A DNA stretch of 64,000 nucleotides from Kitasatospora viridis (GTDB taxonomy: Bacteria > Actinomycetota > Actinomycetes > Streptomycetales > Streptomycetaceae), in NCBI RefSeq assembly GCF_007829815.1, contig NZ_VIWT01000001.1, forward strand, positions 1,077,501-1,141,500, in the 5' to 3' direction. Under the pieces are notes generated by a model. It was not told the origin of the DNA. It ran no database searches and saw only the letters and a program-made list of their open reading frames with translations. The position numbers and the translations under genes are program-made. This document shows positions 61,516 through 64,000 of this stretch, piece after piece; positions within the stretch are counted from its first letter, which is position 1; each line of letters begins with the position of its first letter.

Positions 61516-64000
61516 TCAGCCCTTCTGCATGACCTCCGGCTCGTGCCGGCGCAGCAGCCGCTGGACCAGGAAGGCCATCGCGACCGAGAGCACCACGAGC
61601 ATGCCCGCGTCGACGGACCACTGCAGGGCGCTGTGCGCCCACAGGCCGTCATGGTCGGTCGGGTGCGCGGGGTCGAGGATCATCATGTGGCCGAGGTCCA
61701 GCGTGGTGCCGACCACGGCGACGCCCCAGCGGGCCGGCATCAGCCAGGCGAGCTGGGCCAGCCCGGCCTTGTTGAAGAGCTCGAAGAGGCAGCCGGTGAA
61801 GACCACCTGGATGATCGCGAACATCACCAGCAGTGGCATGGTCTTCTCGGCGGTCTTCACCAGGGCCGAGATCACCAGGCCGAACATCATCGAGGCGAAG
61901 GAGAGCAGGATGATGCCGATCGCCATCTCGATGGCCGGCGTGCCGGAGAAGATCAGGCCCGAGGTGGGCAGCTTGCGGGTGGAGAAGCCGACCCCCGCGA
62001 TGATCGCGCCCTGCAGCACGCTGACGAAGCCGAGCACGATGATCTTCGACATCAGGTACGCGCTCCGGGACAACCCGGTGGCCCGTTCCCGTTCGTAGAT
62101 CGCCCGTTCCTTGATCAGCTCGCGGACCGAGTTGGCCGCCCCGGAGAAGCAGGCCCCGATCGCCAGCACCAGCATGATGGTGCCGGCCGCGTTGTTGGAG
62201 CCGTGCAGCGGGTTGGGCGCCAGGCCGTAGGTGGCCGGGACCACCGTGGAGACCACGCCGAGCACCAGCGGCAGCAGCACCGACAGCGCCATGAAGCCCT
62301 TGTCGGAGGCGATCACCGACAGGTAGCGGCGGATCAGCGTCCACAGCTGCGAGCCCCAGCTCTGCGGCTTGGGCGGCAGCACCGGCTGCTGGTTGACCGG
62401 CGTGTGCTGCACCTGCACCTGGTCCACGTCGGCCGAGTACTGCTGGTAGTGCACCGAGCTCTTGTAGCGGCCGGCCCAGTCGTGGTCCGGGTAGTTCTCG
62501 AAGGCCTGGAAGACGTCCGCCCAGGTCTCGTAGCCGAAGAAGTGCAGCGCCTCGTCCGGCGGGCCGAAGTAGGCCACCGAACCGCCCGGCGCCATCACCA
62601 GCAACCGGTCACAGATCGCCAGTTCGGCCACCGAGTGGGTGACCACCAGGATCGTGCGGCCGTCGTCGGCCAGGCCGCGCAGCATCTGCATGACCTCGCG
62701 GTCCATGCCCGGGTCCAGGCCCGAGGTGGGCTCGTCCAGGAAGATCAGCGAGGGCTTGGTGAGCAGCTCCAGGGCGACCGAGACGCGCTTCTGCTGACCG
62801 CCGGAGAGCGCGGTGATCCGGTTCTCGGCGCGCTTATCCAGGCGCAGCTCGTAGAGCACCTCGTCGATCCGGCGGGCGCGCTCGGCCGGCTCGGTGTCAC
62901 CGGGGAAGCGCAGCTGGGCCGCGTACTTGAGGCCGGTGCGGACCGTCAGCTCCTTGTGCAGGATCTCCGACTGCGGCACCAGGCCGATCCGCTGGCGCAG
63001 CTCGGCGAACTGCTTGTAGAGGTTGCGGCCGTCGTAGAGCACCTCGCCGCGGTCGGCCGGGCGGTAGCCGGTGAGCGCGCGCAGCAGGGTGGACTTGCCG
63101 GAGCCGGACGGGCCGATCACCGCGATCAGCGACTTCTCCGGCACGCCGAAGCTGACGTCGTTGAGCAGGACCTTCTTGCCGCCCTTGTGCTCGACCTCGA
63201 CGGTCAGGTGGTGCGCGGCGAAGGAGACCGGGCCGTTGTCGATGAACTCCTGGAGCTGGTCGCCGACCAGCTGGAAGGAGGAGTGACCGACGGTCAGCCG
63301 GTCCTGCGGGCCGAGCAGCTGACGCTGCACCGGCTGGCCGTTGACGTAGATCCCGTTGTGCGAGCCCAGGTCGACGATCTCGTAGCGCCCGTCGGCGAGC
63401 TGGCGCAGCTCGGCGTGGTGCCGGGAGACCTGCAGGTCGGAGACGACGACGTCGTTGTCCAGCGCGCGACCGATCCGGACGATCCGCATCGCGGCCGTCA
63501 GGTTCCGGATCATCGTGGGGTTGCGCTCGCTGAGGTAGCCGACCGAGCCGCCGCCCACGCCGTGGCCGAAGTCCTGGTGGACGGGCTGGTACGGCTGCTG
63601 CGGCGCGCCCTGGGCCTGCGCCTGCTGCTGCGGCTGCTGGTAGCCCTGCTGGGCCGGCACGCCGTACTGCGGCGCCTGCGGGGTGGCGTGCCGGTGCGTC
63701 TCCGCCTCGTGCACCGGCGGCTGGGCCACCGGCTGGGCGTACTGCTGCTGGCCGTACTGCTGCTGCGCGTACTGCTGCTGGTTGGCCTGCGGCGGGTACG
63801 GCTGCCCCACCGGCTGCGCCACCGGCGCGGGCGCCGAGAAGGCGAGCCGCGGCCCGTTCTCGGCGTTGCCCAGGTTGAGCACCGTCCCCGGGAGCAGCTG
63901 GGCGTTCAGGGTGCGACCGCCGCCGACCCAGGTGCCGTTGGTGCTGCCGTGGTCCTCCAGCTGCCATGCGGCGCCGTTGAACGAGATGGTGGCGTGCCGC
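61516..64000 (-). CDS. FHA-domain ABC exporter (Rv1747-like), 5' end cut by window edge
   Basis: ABC transporter with FHA phosphothreonine-binding domains, the layout of mycobacterial Rv1747. The truncated first FHA domain (RHATISFNGAAWQLEDHGSTNGTWV, HGSTNGT motif) runs from the window end. A Gln/Tyr/Pro linker with QQQYAQQQYG repeats follows. The second FHA domain reads IGRALDNDVVVSDLQVSRHHAEL...DLGSHNGIYVNG. The ATPase has GPSGSGKST, LSGGQQKRVSVALELLT and FLDEPTSGLDPG, and a type 2 permease with six helices ends the chain (KGFMALSVLLPLVLGVVSTVV onward). It is probably regulated by a Ser/Thr kinase. The frame is open to 64000; an internal GTG at 63882 is not the start. Substrate unknown; Rv1747 is linked to cell-wall lipid. 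Confidence 0.93.
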   Translation of the reverse strand, partial: RHATISFNGAAWQLEDHGSTNGTWVGGGRTLNAQLLPGTVLNLGNAENGPRLAFSAPAPVAQPVGQPYPPQANQQQYAQQQYGQQQYAQPVAQPPVHEAETHRHATPQAPQYGVPAQQGYQQPQQQAQAQGAPQQPYQPVHQDFGHGVGGGSVGYLSERNPTMIRNLTAAMRIVRIGRALDNDVVVSDLQVSRHHAELRQLADGRYEIVDLGSHNGIYVNGQPVQRQLLGPQDRLTVGHSSFQLVGDQLQEFIDNGPVSFAAHHLTVEVEHKGGKKVLLNDVSFGVPEKSLIAVIGPSGSGKSTLLRALTGYRPADRGEVLYDGRNLYKQFAELRQRIGLVPQSEILHKELTVRTGLKYAAQLRFPGDTEPAERARRIDEVLYELRLDKRAENRITALSGGQQKRVSVALELLTKPSLIFLDEPTSGLDPGMDREVMQMLRGLADDGRTILVVTHSVAELAICDRLLVMAPGGSVAYFGPPDEALHFFGYETWADVFQAFENYPDHDWAGRYKSSVHYQQYSADVDQVQVQHTPVNQQPVLPPKPQSWGSQLWTLIRRYLSVIASDKGFMALSVLLPLVLGVVSTVVPATYGLAPNPLHGSNNAAGTIMLVLAIGACFSGAANSVRELIKERAIYERERATGLSRSAYLMSKIIVLGFVSVLQGAIIAGVGFSTRKLPTSGLIFSGTPAIEMAIGIILLSFASMMFGLVISALVKTAEKTMPLLVMFAIIQVVFTGCLFELFNKAGLAQLAWLMPARWGVAVVGTTLDLGHMMILDPAHPTDHDGLWAHSALQWSVDAGMLVVLSVAMAFLVQRLLRRHEPEVMQKG

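Noticed and set aside
1..64000. tRNA, rRNA, insertion sequence or prophage remains.
   Set aside because: No cloverleaf, rRNA or transposase signatures were found by reading; gaps are short. A scan with tRNA and IS tools would settle this.

Overview
The window is GC-rich actinobacterial DNA, almost gap-free. Gene content points to Streptomycetaceae (Streptomyces or Kitasatospora): AfsR-like SARP regulators, a small-HNH endonuclease family, an FHA-containing ABC exporter, a helix-turn-helix/MurA fusion and a streptomycete-style type VII secretion (T7SS/ESX) locus. This assignment rests on gene families read by eye, not on a search. I saw no rRNA, tRNA, insertion sequence or CRISPR array.

Layout. 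1-8 kb holds housekeeping genes: 5' part of tyrS, a 3-methyladenine glycosylase, an HNH protein, a PQQ-propeller membrane protein, pterin carbinolamine dehydratase, a TauE/SafE permease, an SPFH/NfeD pair and an ABC ATPase. 8-11 kb holds a conserved unknown and a NarL-type two-component system. 10.8-16.7 kb holds two divergent large SARP/NB-ARC/TPR regulators whose shared intergenic region carries a 22-bp-period iteron array. 16.7-18 kb holds an ECF sigma factor and a small unknown.

18.2-56.7 kb is a T7SS locus. A long minus-strand gene train, eccD (49.9 kb) down to a mycosin-like protein (20.5 kb), encodes EccD, EccB, two or three WXG100-like small proteins, an AAWKG-like effector, a YbaB protein, a giant ~5000-residue polymorphic protein (27.7-42.6 kb), a YbjN protein, a small unknown, a membrane-anchored protein with a golvesin-like end, a beta-helix/double-AAA+ protein and the mycosin-like protein. 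EccC and an ART-like proline-rich protein run the other way. No EccE is present. The giant protein combines a T7SS-type N-terminus, two Cys domains that look like clan CD peptidases, duplicated beta-rich modules, an HExxHxxG metalloprotease-like module plus a decayed copy of it, and a papain-like toxin module. Its last ~500 codons are in another frame.

56.7-64 kb holds a GNAT acetyltransferase, an MFS exporter with a 35-bp palindromic operator and its TetR regulator, a hairpin terminator, the HTH-MurA fusion with an 18-bp palindrome just before its start, and the 3' part of an FHA-ABC transporter that runs off the window.

Most notable: the giant T7SS substrate and its frameshift, the SARP iterons, the possible autoregulatory MurA, and a mycosin lacking its catalytic Asp.
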